A stretch of 45,128 nt of DNA, taken from assembly GCA_018649885.1 (NCBI GenBank), contig JABIHA010000001.1, positions 1-45,128 on the forward strand. Reading direction: 5' to 3'. This DNA comes from Bacteriovoracaceae bacterium (GTDB taxonomy: Bacteria > Bdellovibrionota > Bacteriovoracia > Bacteriovoracales > Bacteriovoracaceae). The notes under the pieces are model-generated. The model was not told the DNA's origin. It saw only the letters and a list, made by a program, of their open reading frames with translations, and searched no databases. Numbering within the stretch: position 1 is the first letter of the stretch; each line of letters starts with the position of its first letter. A program made the translations under genes and the position numbers. Positions 8,749-16,516 of this stretch are shown piece by piece.

Positions 8749-9524
8749 CTGTCTTCCTCGTGTTGGTGATTTCCATCACAAAAGTGATGCTCTAAAAGAG
8801 CGCCATCGTTTTCGTGAATTAAAAGGTGCTCAAATTCGCAGTGATAGGCCTTAGTGAGTACTTCTTTAGATAGGTTTTTCTTGTAATCGTGCCAGTGAAA
8901 ACTTTTATTTAGGCAAATGAGCTTGTCGGCCATTTTTATCACTTGCCCAAGATTGTGATCAACAATAATTAAAATGCCTTCAGACTCTTTTTGGAGATCT
9001 CTAACAATTCCTAGAAGCTGGTCTTGTCCGGTTGAATCAAGACCAGTGGCGGGTTCATCCAAGATTAAAATTTTAGGGTTTCGCACTAATGCTCTTGCTA
9101 GCAGCACTCTTTGCTTCTCTCCTCCGGAAAGAGTTCGGAGTGTTCGGTCTTTTATGTGATCAAGACCCAGTCGCTTCATAATGGGAGTAAAGTCACTGGC
9201 ACCATTAAGTTTTCGCTCAAGTTCCAAAAATTCTAAAATACTAATAGGCATGGTTTGGTTGATGACACCTACTTGTGGGACAAATCCCACGAGATTTCTG
9301 AGTTCATGGTTTTTTTCTACAAGCTTCCCATTTAAGAAAATTTCACCCGAGTTGGGCCTCAGTAAACCTGCGATGATTTTTAAAAGAGTGCTTTTTCCTC
9401 CACCATTGGGTCCAACCACGCCTAGTGTTTGGCCACTTTGGATAGAAAAGCTAATATTTTGGATCGTTGGATTCTTTGGATCATATCCAAAACAAATATT
9501 TTTTAATTCAATAGAGTCTTTTAT
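8745..9524 (-). CDS. znuC: Zinc/manganese ABC transporter ATPase with a non-canonical start codon
   Basis: The ATPase of the importer. Counting from the proposed ATA start (259 residues), Walker A GPNGGGKST is at about 38-46, the signature LSGGEKQR at about 132-139 and Walker B ILILDEP at about 152-158. The tail is rich in His, Glu and Asp (EHHFCDGNHQHEED) and may bind metal. The first ATG/GTG/TTG in frame is the GTG at 9419, inside the Walker A strand, which would remove the first strands and the A-loop (ELKNICFGYDP). Upstream the frame is open to a TGA with no standard start. GGAGG followed by 4 nt leads to ATA at 9524, which overlaps the znuA TAA. I infer initiation at AUA (or at the AUU before ELKN), coupled to znuA. 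Confidence 0.85.
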   Translation of the reverse strand: MKDSIELKNICFGYDPKNPTIQNISFSIQSGQTLGVVGPNGGGKSTLLKIIAGLLRPNSGEIFLNGKLVEKNHELRNLVGFVPQVGVINQTMPISILEFLELERKLNGASDFTPIMKRLGLDHIKDRTLRTLSGGEKQRVLLARALVRNPKILILDEPATGLDSTGQDQLLGIVRDLQKESEGILIIVDHNLGQVIKMADKLICLNKSFHWHDYKKNLSKEVLTKAYHCEFEHLLIHENDGALLEHHFCDGNHQHEEDS

Positions 9525-10315
9525 ATGGCCTCCAAAAAATTGAGAAGTTGATCAACTACTGCACCAGGTTTTCCACCGAATTCACCTCGAATATTCAGTT
9601 TCAGAGTAAGATGATGCTGCTTTTTATAGTTTTTGACAATTTTAGGGGGGTGTCTAATTTCTTTTTCAATAATCCAAACCATTTTTTTACCACCTTTGCT
9701 ATTTTTGTGGATTATTTTCAAAAGCTCAGGATTTAAGTGGTCGAAATGATGAGAGCTTTTAAGAGCAACATATTTAGCATCTAAAAATTCAAATAATGGT
9801 TCCAGCGCTGAGTGAGTGATAACAATAAGTGGGAATTTCTTAGATTTAAGCTTGAGTAACCTATCCATCTGAGAGCGAAAGGGGCAGCTAGCTTCATCCA
9901 ATTCAAAATACTTGGCCATGGATTTTCTAATTTTGCAGTGAATATCGGGGTAGAGCCAATAGTGAGAGAGCGCATGAGTGTTAGCACTATTAAATTCACT
10001 TTTTAGGCCCTCAATACTGAGTTTAAGCGTCTTCTTTCCAGCTCTTTTTGTCCCCAACTCTTGATGCCAACTCTCTAGGCCCACAGGCCCAAGAACAATG
10101 GAGGAATAATCAATTATTCGTTTGCTGTCTTCAATGGTTGGCCGAAAATTGTGTGGGTCCCCTGTGTAATTAATTAAAAGCTCAGTGCCTTCTTTACTGG
10201 GGAGAAGATCTGCTAGCAAATTACATGTAGGAATATTGAGACAACCAGTTTTGGCCTGCGCCGGAGGCATTGCTTGAAACCCAAAAATCGTGGCCAGTAA
10301 AATCAATAATTTCAT
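9521..10315 (-). CDS. znuA: Zinc/manganese ABC transporter, periplasmic metal-binding protein
   Basis: A cluster A-I substrate-binding protein of 264 residues. The signal peptide (KLLILLATIFGFQAMPPAQA) directs it to the periplasm, where it captures the metal and delivers it to the permease. Likely metal ligands are the His in GDPHNFRP (H55), a His in HALSHYW (H114/H118), the His in ITHSALEP (H168) and an acidic residue near the C-terminus (GEFGG, about E245). It is shorter than E. coli ZnuA and lacks the long His-rich loop. The ATG at 10315 is preferred over a TTG three codons upstream because it gives a normal signal peptide. It is first gene of the operon and its stop overlaps the znuC start. 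No clear Zur box was found upstream. Confidence 0.88.
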   Translation of the reverse strand: MKLLILLATIFGFQAMPPAQAKTGCLNIPTCNLLADLLPSKEGTELLINYTGDPHNFRPTIEDSKRIIDYSSIVLGPVGLESWHQELGTKRAGKKTLKLSIEGLKSEFNSANTHALSHYWLYPDIHCKIRKSMAKYFELDEASCPFRSQMDRLLKLKSKKFPLIVITHSALEPLFEFLDAKYVALKSSHHFDHLNPELLKIIHKNSKGGKKMVWIIEKEIRHPPKIVKNYKKQHHLTLKLNIRGEFGGKPGAVVDQLLNFLEAI

Positions 10316-10403
10316 GGCCCACAAGTCTCATATTTCCATGTTTTAGTAAATAACTTTTGGATTTACCGAGCAGATGCGTTATCTGCTACATATTTGATAA
10401 ACT

Positions 10404-13400
10404 CTATGGCGCACAATAAATGTGATGATTCCACCTAGCGCCACTACTAAACACCCCATACCCACGAGTCTCATCAGAGCCTGTAGGCGCTTGATAATCA
10501 AGCGGAGAGTCCACAATCGAATAACGCGGATTTTCTGTTATTTGGAAAGTACTTGAAGGAAAGGGCTCCCCATCATAACTTCCAAAGGCACCGCCCGTTT
10601 GAACAGTACCCGATTCACAGTATTCTTCACCAAGTGCAATCAGCTTGTTAAAGGCCTCATCTGTTCTGGTAACAATAGTTCCATCCGAGTCTGTATCTTT
10701 TTGTTCATAAATTTTAGGCTCGCCTGTCAGTGGATCAAAATCATCTTCTTCAAGTCCACCGCCCGGCTGCTCACTACCTTCTCCGTCTCCCGAAACATAT
10801 CTATTAAAATAAACGCTAAGGTCGGTATAATTTGGAAGTTTACAAGTATAGACGCCGGTACCGTCATCTACTCCATGAGCTGAACAGCAATTATTAGGAT
10901 CAGCTGTTGTCTCCCCTAAATTCATACAACATAAAAATTCATATTCAGAAAAGACGGTATCTGTAGCAATCATATCTTGCAAATTAACATATGCATCTGT
11001 TCCTGGGGCTCCTCCTGGCATAAAACTTGATGGATTAGCACTATCACTTGAGGCCACTGGAAATTTGTAGATATCGTCATTAGTAATTTGTTCCACAAAG
11101 GCATCGTTTTCGTAAACAGTTCTTGTGGTGATGGCAGAACCGCCAGGTGACTTAAATAACCCTGGAACCATCTGCTCTTTATCAGAGTTACAATAAAGTG
11201 GTTCATAAACAATTTGAGGTATTCCCTTTAATTCAAATTTTCCAAATTTAAGTAAGTAGTAGACAGGATAGCCTGGTGTCATCCCGATATTGATAGCAGG
11301 CAAATCAGTAGCAAGAGGGCCTGGTGAGTAATCATAGGGCCATGTGGTTGTTCCTGGTTTATCAAATGTGAATTCAGTGTAATATCTCTCTGTTCCTCCA
11401 ACTGGGGAAGCCGTTCTTATCTTCATAATCATTTTGCCGTTTGTGCTGCCTGTATCAGTGCTTGTTTCAAAATCGTAGCAAACTGTGGCGCTATCATTTG
11501 AGCCCGGATCGGGACAATCCGCGGGGTCAGATATATCGGTGGCCCTTGCATCTGAATCATCAAAGCAAAAAATTCCAACCTGGTTTCCACCTCCCTCTGC
11601 CGTTCCCCAAACGCCAGCAGCTACCCATGTACCAATTGATGAATTATAGCTGTTTGAGTTGTCATAGACTTTTACTGAAATTCCTACCTCATCTATGGCA
11701 TCGCATCCATTAACAAATGATGGAATCCACATTTTTAGAGCATGGCGATCAGTTCCGGTTGGTACAATATCTACTACGCCATCGAGGCTATCTACTTCAA
11801 CAGAAAGATAGGTTGCATTGTCAGCTTCTGCTGATAGTAAATAGTGAGGAGCATTGTCAGTGATAAAATTAAACTCTCCAGAACTAGGGTTTACCCAATT
11901 GCTAATAGTAAGTGTTTCGGAGGCATTATCAGCAGGACCCATAATACTTGTGTCAGACACTCCCAGAAATTCAGGCTGAATACAACCAACCAGAGGGTCA
12001 TAGCAAAGAGCGTCTCTAGAGCGGTCATATGCCTGAGAAGGAACTGCCGATGGTTTGGCAATGGCAATTGTATTATTGTAATTAAGACACTGAAAATCAG
12101 AAACACTATAGCGCACTCGATCAGTCTTGCTCCAATCATGTCCGCCATCAGAAAATTTTCTTACCCATCCGCCACCACAACATGTTCTCTTTGCCGTATC
12201 AGAAATAACTTTCCACTGGTTGAGAGATGTTTCAGTCACTGAACCGGCCGTTGTTTTTGGCCAGTTATAGTCAGCGTTACTCAAACTTGGAGTAGGGGAA
12301 GGGTAGGCTTTGGCCCCTAGGTAGGTGGTGTATCTTGAGTAGCGATTGTCTGCATTGGCATCTAAGTCACTGAGTTTATCAGTCTCAAGACTGGCAGAAT
12401 CAGAGGCCCCTTCTGTGAAAAGAGTGATGGAATTTCCAACTTCTCTACAGCATTTATTTTTTGTAATGTCGTAATCAAAGTAGTCATCACTTGTGTAGTA
12501 GGGCGGAGTTTGTGCCTGTCCACATACAAGATATTCTTCAAAGAATTTTCTTTCGCCCTCATTGCCGCCAAAATAGTCTTGGTAGGATTTTGTCTCCGCA
12601 ATTTCAGAGTGAAGTTTGTTGGGGTAGCAGTCTAGGTTCGTGTGACATACTGAACCGGCCCTTCTTAGACAAGCGTTTTTGACCATGGAAGGCTCAAATA
12701 TTGATCCGCCCGAGCCAAGAATATTACTGAGAGTGTCGCCTTCAATAGAATCAAAGGCAGAGGTGCTCGTAGTTTTGTGTTGGGCCTGAGAGGCACATGT
12801 ATTTCTTGCTCTCGATTGATTTTGGAGTGTTTCCCTAATAGAAGATGAGGCCATCATAGTATCGTAGTCATCGTCTTGGTAATAGTAATTGCCATCACTG
12901 TCAAGCAGTGGACAACTCGCCACCCTGGTTCTGGCCTTCCCAGTGTTTCCAGTGCCGACTATATTAGTTGCGATTGTACTGGCATCTATATCACACGAAG
13001 CGATTTGAGAAATGTAGTCAGCACGTCCACTAGAATCTGAAGACTGATGAGCGACTCTTTGGTCGGCGTCTGTTAAATCTTTTCCAGGACGGCACATCCC
13101 AAGGTTGGTGTCTGGAATCCCGGCAGGAGTGGCATTGGCCTTCATATTTGTCACAACTTCTGTGGGAAGTGAGTAGGCATCGGCCACATACATTGCAGGT
13201 CTTCCCAGTACTGGGGCCTGTTGTCCAAATAATATAGTATTGAGCGCATCTTTTTCTCTGTTGATGCTTCTATTGAAAGTTGAATTGTCTACATCTTCAC
13301 AGTGAAAGTTAGGAGCACATGACCAGGCCTTTCTATCTCTTTCACTACCAGCATTAGCGGTTCCATTAGAATCAGTGGTGTAGTCAATCTTACAAGGAGC

Positions 13401-15731
13401 TCCTGATCCTCTGTAGACACACCTATAATTTGTACCACCCACAATCGATTGTTGCTTGAGAATTTGTCCGATAGAAAAAGTTTTTGAATCATTAACATCT
13501 TCATCAGCACTCGAATCATAATCAGGCCAAAGAGTTTTATATTTACTGACATCGGCGCAGAAATATTCCCAGCCAAGTTTAGTAATACAGTCTGAGTCCA
13601 CATTACACATATGATACTGCTGACAAGTTCCCGCAGAGTTTTGCTCAGGATGATTATAGGTTAAATCTGGATCATAATCGTATTCCGACACAGTGTTGAG
13701 TGCATCGTCAGCAAGGACTTGTACTGTGATATCAGTAGGCTCTGCTAGATCAGAGTAGGGGGTGTTGATGGCAAGCCACAATTTACTTGAAGTCGCTCTA
13801 ACTCTTCTTCCTTTTCCAATGGCAAACCAAGTAGAGCCATCAAAAGATCCCAGCAGTGCATTTTTATTAAATCCCCACCAATCTCTTTGGTAGCCATTTA
13901 TCCAAAAAGCGGCCTGGGTTTGTTTTCTATCTTGTCTTTGGGTTTGAACACTTGTGGCGTGAGGGTTGTGACTAAAAGGAATCATTGTTGGAGGAAGCCA
14001 ACATGCGCGGCCAAAAACTGTATCTTCATAGTTTCCGTAATTTATATTGTCTCCCCAACCATCTCTTTCAGTGGAATTTCCAACCGCTTGAAGACCTCCA
14101 CCCATTTGAGATTCAGGATAGGCCGTGAAAGCTGAAAACCACGAGTCTCTTGCACAAGTAAGGCATGGAGTGGAATAGCCGTCGATGGCGGCGATGGTGT
14201 ACATGGCATCGTAGTCAACATTGATTAGAATTGCTGGGAGCGCTTGAGTTAAGTTAACATCAAACTGGCCAGTAATAGAGTTCATATTAAAAGTTGTACC
14301 GTCAGGCAGAGTTTTATTATTTTCATCTAGGTACATAAAAGGAGTACCTTCTGCCACTACTGGAGTTTCGTAGTAGTCAGCAATATCCGCCACAGGTGTA
14401 CCATCATCTAAAAACATTCTGGCCGGTGCGCGCCTATTATTAACCGCAAGCTCTAGGTTTTGAAAAGGAGTAGGATCGGCACCAGTATCTGGGACATAGC
14501 ACTCAACAGTTGCAGCGTAAGCAATTTCTGAAGAGCTGAGAACTCTGTCCTTGATCACAGTTCCATCATTGAGAGTGACTTTCAATAAATAGTCAGGACA
14601 TGCTGTCGCCGGGTCATCAGGGTAAGATGCCGTCGGAGTAGCGTCACAGCCACAAACATATTTTATATCAGTAACGGTTTCAGAATAACTTGGAGTGTAG
14701 GTAGCAATTCCGCAAAATGGAGTGGGAGCCGCTTGGGCCGATTCATTGAGACATTGGTATTGCTCAATAAGACCACTTTGGTAAGCAGCACTTGTGGCAT
14801 CTACATCTGGCGGAGTAGTCGCTGTCGGTGTTGCATAGGTCCCGCTTCCACAAACATAGTAAATTTCAGGGTATAAAATGAAATTGGCAGCGTTTATAGC
14901 GATATCAGTTTGAGACTGGGTATAGTCTGTATGGGTTGTGCTTCCTGGCTTTTCATCGCCATCATTGACACACTGGCCATTAACACAGCAATTATAACCT
15001 TGCGCCTGACACTCAGAATTTGTACAAGTTCCGCCTGTGTTAGTTGAAGAGTTTAAAATATCAATTTTTAAAGTAAGCTCACTAAAATCAAGCGATGTAG
15101 TCTCAATTATCGATGAGTCGCTCATAGCATTTGATGTGGTGTTGTAAATAATCACACTGTCACTTGTGAGAATTCCCGAACAGTCAGTACATACATCTGA
15201 AGGCTTGAAAGCAACATCTGTGGCATCATCAATGGAGGTAACATTATCTAAAAGCGAAGTCGTATCGCCGGTACAGGCTGCACTATTAACCGTGTCATCG
15301 TGAACATCGAGTCGTAATGCATACTCTAAAATGCCAGTATCAATATTGTTAAATGCCACGGGCACAGCACGTATTCTGTACTGTTCTTTTTTAGAAGGGT
15401 CAGTCAAACTGTAGGTAGACACCACACAATAGGTTTTTAAATCATTGGAGTTTACCTTTAGGTAGTTGTGGATCCTTGTACCCTTTAGGTAAATCTCAGT
15501 TTTTATGTCTTGGTTAATAGTAATTTCGGCTTCACTGTAAGTGGCGTTTGAATACCAATAAAGCTCGTCTTGATCACTTGTGGTATCTGAAAAGTCGGTA
15601 GGGCTGGCCGCAGTAGATGCATCCTCTTCAATGATTTTTTTTCGTCCCTTAGAAGGTGACGATGGTAAGCAGGCCGTAAAAACCATTACCAAAATCATTA
15701 TAATGTTAATTTTCATTACTATCTTAATCAT
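10404..15731 (-). CDS. Giant Cys-rich surface lipoprotein of unknown function
   Basis: A lipoprotein of about 1,775 residues. I place the start at the ATG at 15731, because the residues after it form a signal peptide (MIKIVMKINIIMILVM) with lipobox FTAC; a longer version from 15821 would put 50 residues ahead of that Cys. The mature protein is rich in Ser, Thr, Asp and Cys. Small Cys clusters recur along it (NCCVNGQC; CQQYHMCNVDSDC; GSVCHTNLDCYPNK; FLCCMN; NCCSAHG), as in disulphide-bonded EGF- or dickkopf-like knots. Pro/Asp linkers such as TTPPDVDATSA separate them. No enzymatic motif was found. Size and disulphide density suggest a cell-surface structure or adhesin. It stands alone as a single-gene unit. 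Confidence 0.8.
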   Translation of the reverse strand: MIKIVMKINIIMILVMVFTACLPSSPSKGRKKIIEEDASTAASPTDFSDTTSDQDELYWYSNATYSEAEITINQDIKTEIYLKGTRIHNYLKVNSNDLKTYCVVSTYSLTDPSKKEQYRIRAVPVAFNNIDTGILEYALRLDVHDDTVNSAACTGDTTSLLDNVTSIDDATDVAFKPSDVCTDCSGILTSDSVIIYNTTSNAMSDSSIIETTSLDFSELTLKIDILNSSTNTGGTCTNSECQAQGYNCCVNGQCVNDGDEKPGSTTHTDYTQSQTDIAINAANFILYPEIYYVCGSGTYATPTATTPPDVDATSAAYQSGLIEQYQCLNESAQAAPTPFCGIATYTPSYSETVTDIKYVCGCDATPTASYPDDPATACPDYLLKVTLNDGTVIKDRVLSSSEIAYAATVECYVPDTGADPTPFQNLELAVNNRRAPARMFLDDGTPVADIADYYETPVVAEGTPFMYLDENNKTLPDGTTFNMNSITGQFDVNLTQALPAILINVDYDAMYTIAAIDGYSTPCLTCARDSWFSAFTAYPESQMGGGLQAVGNSTERDGWGDNINYGNYEDTVFGRACWLPPTMIPFSHNPHATSVQTQRQDRKQTQAAFWINGYQRDWWGFNKNALLGSFDGSTWFAIGKGRRVRATSSKLWLAINTPYSDLAEPTDITVQVLADDALNTVSEYDYDPDLTYNHPEQNSAGTCQQYHMCNVDSDCITKLGWEYFCADVSKYKTLWPDYDSSADEDVNDSKTFSIGQILKQQSIVGGTNYRCVYRGSGAPCKIDYTTDSNGTANAGSERDRKAWSCAPNFHCEDVDNSTFNRSINREKDALNTILFGQQAPVLGRPAMYVADAYSLPTEVVTNMKANATPAGIPDTNLGMCRPGKDLTDADQRVAHQSSDSSGRADYISQIASCDIDASTIATNIVGTGNTGKARTRVASCPLLDSDGNYYYQDDDYDTMMASSSIRETLQNQSRARNTCASQAQHKTTSTSAFDSIEGDTLSNILGSGGSIFEPSMVKNACLRRAGSVCHTNLDCYPNKLHSEIAETKSYQDYFGGNEGERKFFEEYLVCGQAQTPPYYTSDDYFDYDITKNKCCREVGNSITLFTEGASDSASLETDKLSDLDANADNRYSRYTTYLGAKAYPSPTPSLSNADYNWPKTTAGSVTETSLNQWKVISDTAKRTCCGGGWVRKFSDGGHDWSKTDRVRYSVSDFQCLNYNNTIAIAKPSAVPSQAYDRSRDALCYDPLVGCIQPEFLGVSDTSIMGPADNASETLTISNWVNPSSGEFNFITDNAPHYLLSAEADNATYLSVEVDSLDGVVDIVPTGTDRHALKMWIPSFVNGCDAIDEVGISVKVYDNSNSYNSSIGTWVAAGVWGTAEGGGNQVGIFCFDDSDARATDISDPADCPDPGSNDSATVCYDFETSTDTGSTNGKMIMKIRTASPVGGTERYYTEFTFDKPGTTTWPYDYSPGPLATDLPAINIGMTPGYPVYYLLKFGKFELKGIPQIVYEPLYCNSDKEQMVPGLFKSPGGSAITTRTVYENDAFVEQITNDDIYKFPVASSDSANPSSFMPGGAPGTDAYVNLQDMIATDTVFSEYEFLCCMNLGETTADPNNCCSAHGVDDGTGVYTCKLPNYTDLSVYFNRYVSGDGEGSEQPGGGLEEDDFDPLTGEPKIYEQKDTDSDGTIVTRTDEAFNKLIALGEEYCESGTVQTGGAFGSYDGEPFPSSTFQITENPRYSIVDSPLDYQAPTGSDETRGYGVFSSGARWNHHIYCAP

Positions 15732-15929
15732 CTTACCCCGCCAATTCATCGGCTGTTTGGGCCATTGTATTAAAAAAATCCTGTTTACTTGAGCGAAACG
15801 GACTTCAATAAAACCGAGCACCTAACTACACTTTAAGCTGGGTTGGGGGAAAGTCAGAAAACAAAATTTGTGAACCCACTAACAGTGCGAGATTAGACAA
15901 AAAAGTGTAAGTGATTTTTATTTAGCTGG

Positions 15930-16180
15930 TGCTCAGAAATTTGGCTGTGAGGGTAGCTTCGCTACAAGTGGTGTTCGCGGCACTAGGGAGTTTGGTATTT
16001 TTTTGAAGTGAGGAAAGCGCCTTCTATCAAGGCGGAGATTTTTAAGCAGATTGGCTTTGTATTGATGTTCAGTTCTAGCTGGGTTTAGTTTTTGTGGTAG
16101 CAAATTCTTTTATGGAAAAGGGGATATCTAGTCTGGTGGTTGTTTGAAAGTTTGTGATCTTTTGTGAATTTCAGGGAAGC
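15930..16180 (-). pseudogene. Degenerate C-terminal relic of an HNH-endonuclease-like gene
   Basis: The segment around 16050-16150 is clearly related to 44860-44960 near the right edge: shared strings on the plus strand include tattgatgt, gggtttag/aggtttaa, gtggtag and cttttatggaaa in the same order and spacing. In the right-edge copy this part encodes the region after KAIPTTEIKPKPERYI, which resembles the linker before the HNH motif of a Bdellovibrio/Bacteriovorax HNH-endonuclease family. Here the minus-strand reading is interrupted by stops, so it is dead. It lies next to, but in opposite orientation from, the N-terminal fragment at 16312, so rearrangement is likely. Confidence 0.45.
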
Positions 16181-16311
16181 AGGCTTAGTTTATGAACGAT
16201 TCAAAGCGCTTTCTGTACCTGCTTTCAATCTTTTTAATTGAAAGTAAATCCTATCTTTTTATTTAATAAATGCGAACAAAATGGTATGTTACTTCTAATT
16301 GGGAGGTCGTT

Positions 16312-16410
16312 TTGTCACTACAAAATTTATCAGATGAAAAACTTATTGCAGATACTAAAATGTGGAATGAAAAAGAAGAGCATTGCACCTTACTATTACC
16401 CACATCTTAG
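16312..16410 (+). pseudogene. Truncated N-terminal fragment of HNH-endonuclease-like gene
   Basis: TTG at 16312 follows GGGAGG with a 5-nt gap and opens a 32-codon frame starting LSLQNLSDEKLIADTKMWN and ending CTLLLPTS. About 76 bp of it are roughly 90% identical to the start of the relic at the right edge (minus strand from 45126). The N-terminal pattern (LSDE-L-IADT followed by E-E--TL) is what I recall from HNH endonucleases common in this lineage, which continue with HLKEIERRRL. Homology ends abruptly at about 16388, exactly where a long perfect hairpin begins, so the gene was cut there. Promoter and ribosome binding site appear intact, so a short peptide could still be made. Confidence 0.55.
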
Positions 16411-16428
16411 ATGTCGGTAATAGTAAGG
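16388..16428. repeat. Long hairpin at the truncation point of the HNH fragment
   Basis: CCTTACTATTACC (16388-16400) pairs with GGTAATAGTAAGG (16416-16428). Inside it ACATC pairs with GATGT around a TTA loop, with one C-C mismatch between the two stems, giving 18 of 19 paired positions. A T-rich stretch follows about 15 nt later. It could act as a terminator, or be the inverted repeat of a small inserted element. Confidence 0.75.
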
Positions 16429-16516
16429 GATAATGGTCTACTTCTTTTTTTCTTTTTATGGAGTCGACTCGGAAATATGACTTAAAATTATTTAAACTAT
16501 GTAATTGGATTACTAT

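Noticed and set aside
10370..10386. GCAGAT / ATCTGC hairpin between znuA and the giant lipoprotein gene, as a terminator
   Set aside because: Only a 6-bp stem and no T-run on either strand.
10316..10403. Zur box upstream of znuA
   Set aside because: No palindrome close to the GTTAT-ATAAC type consensus could be found by eye.
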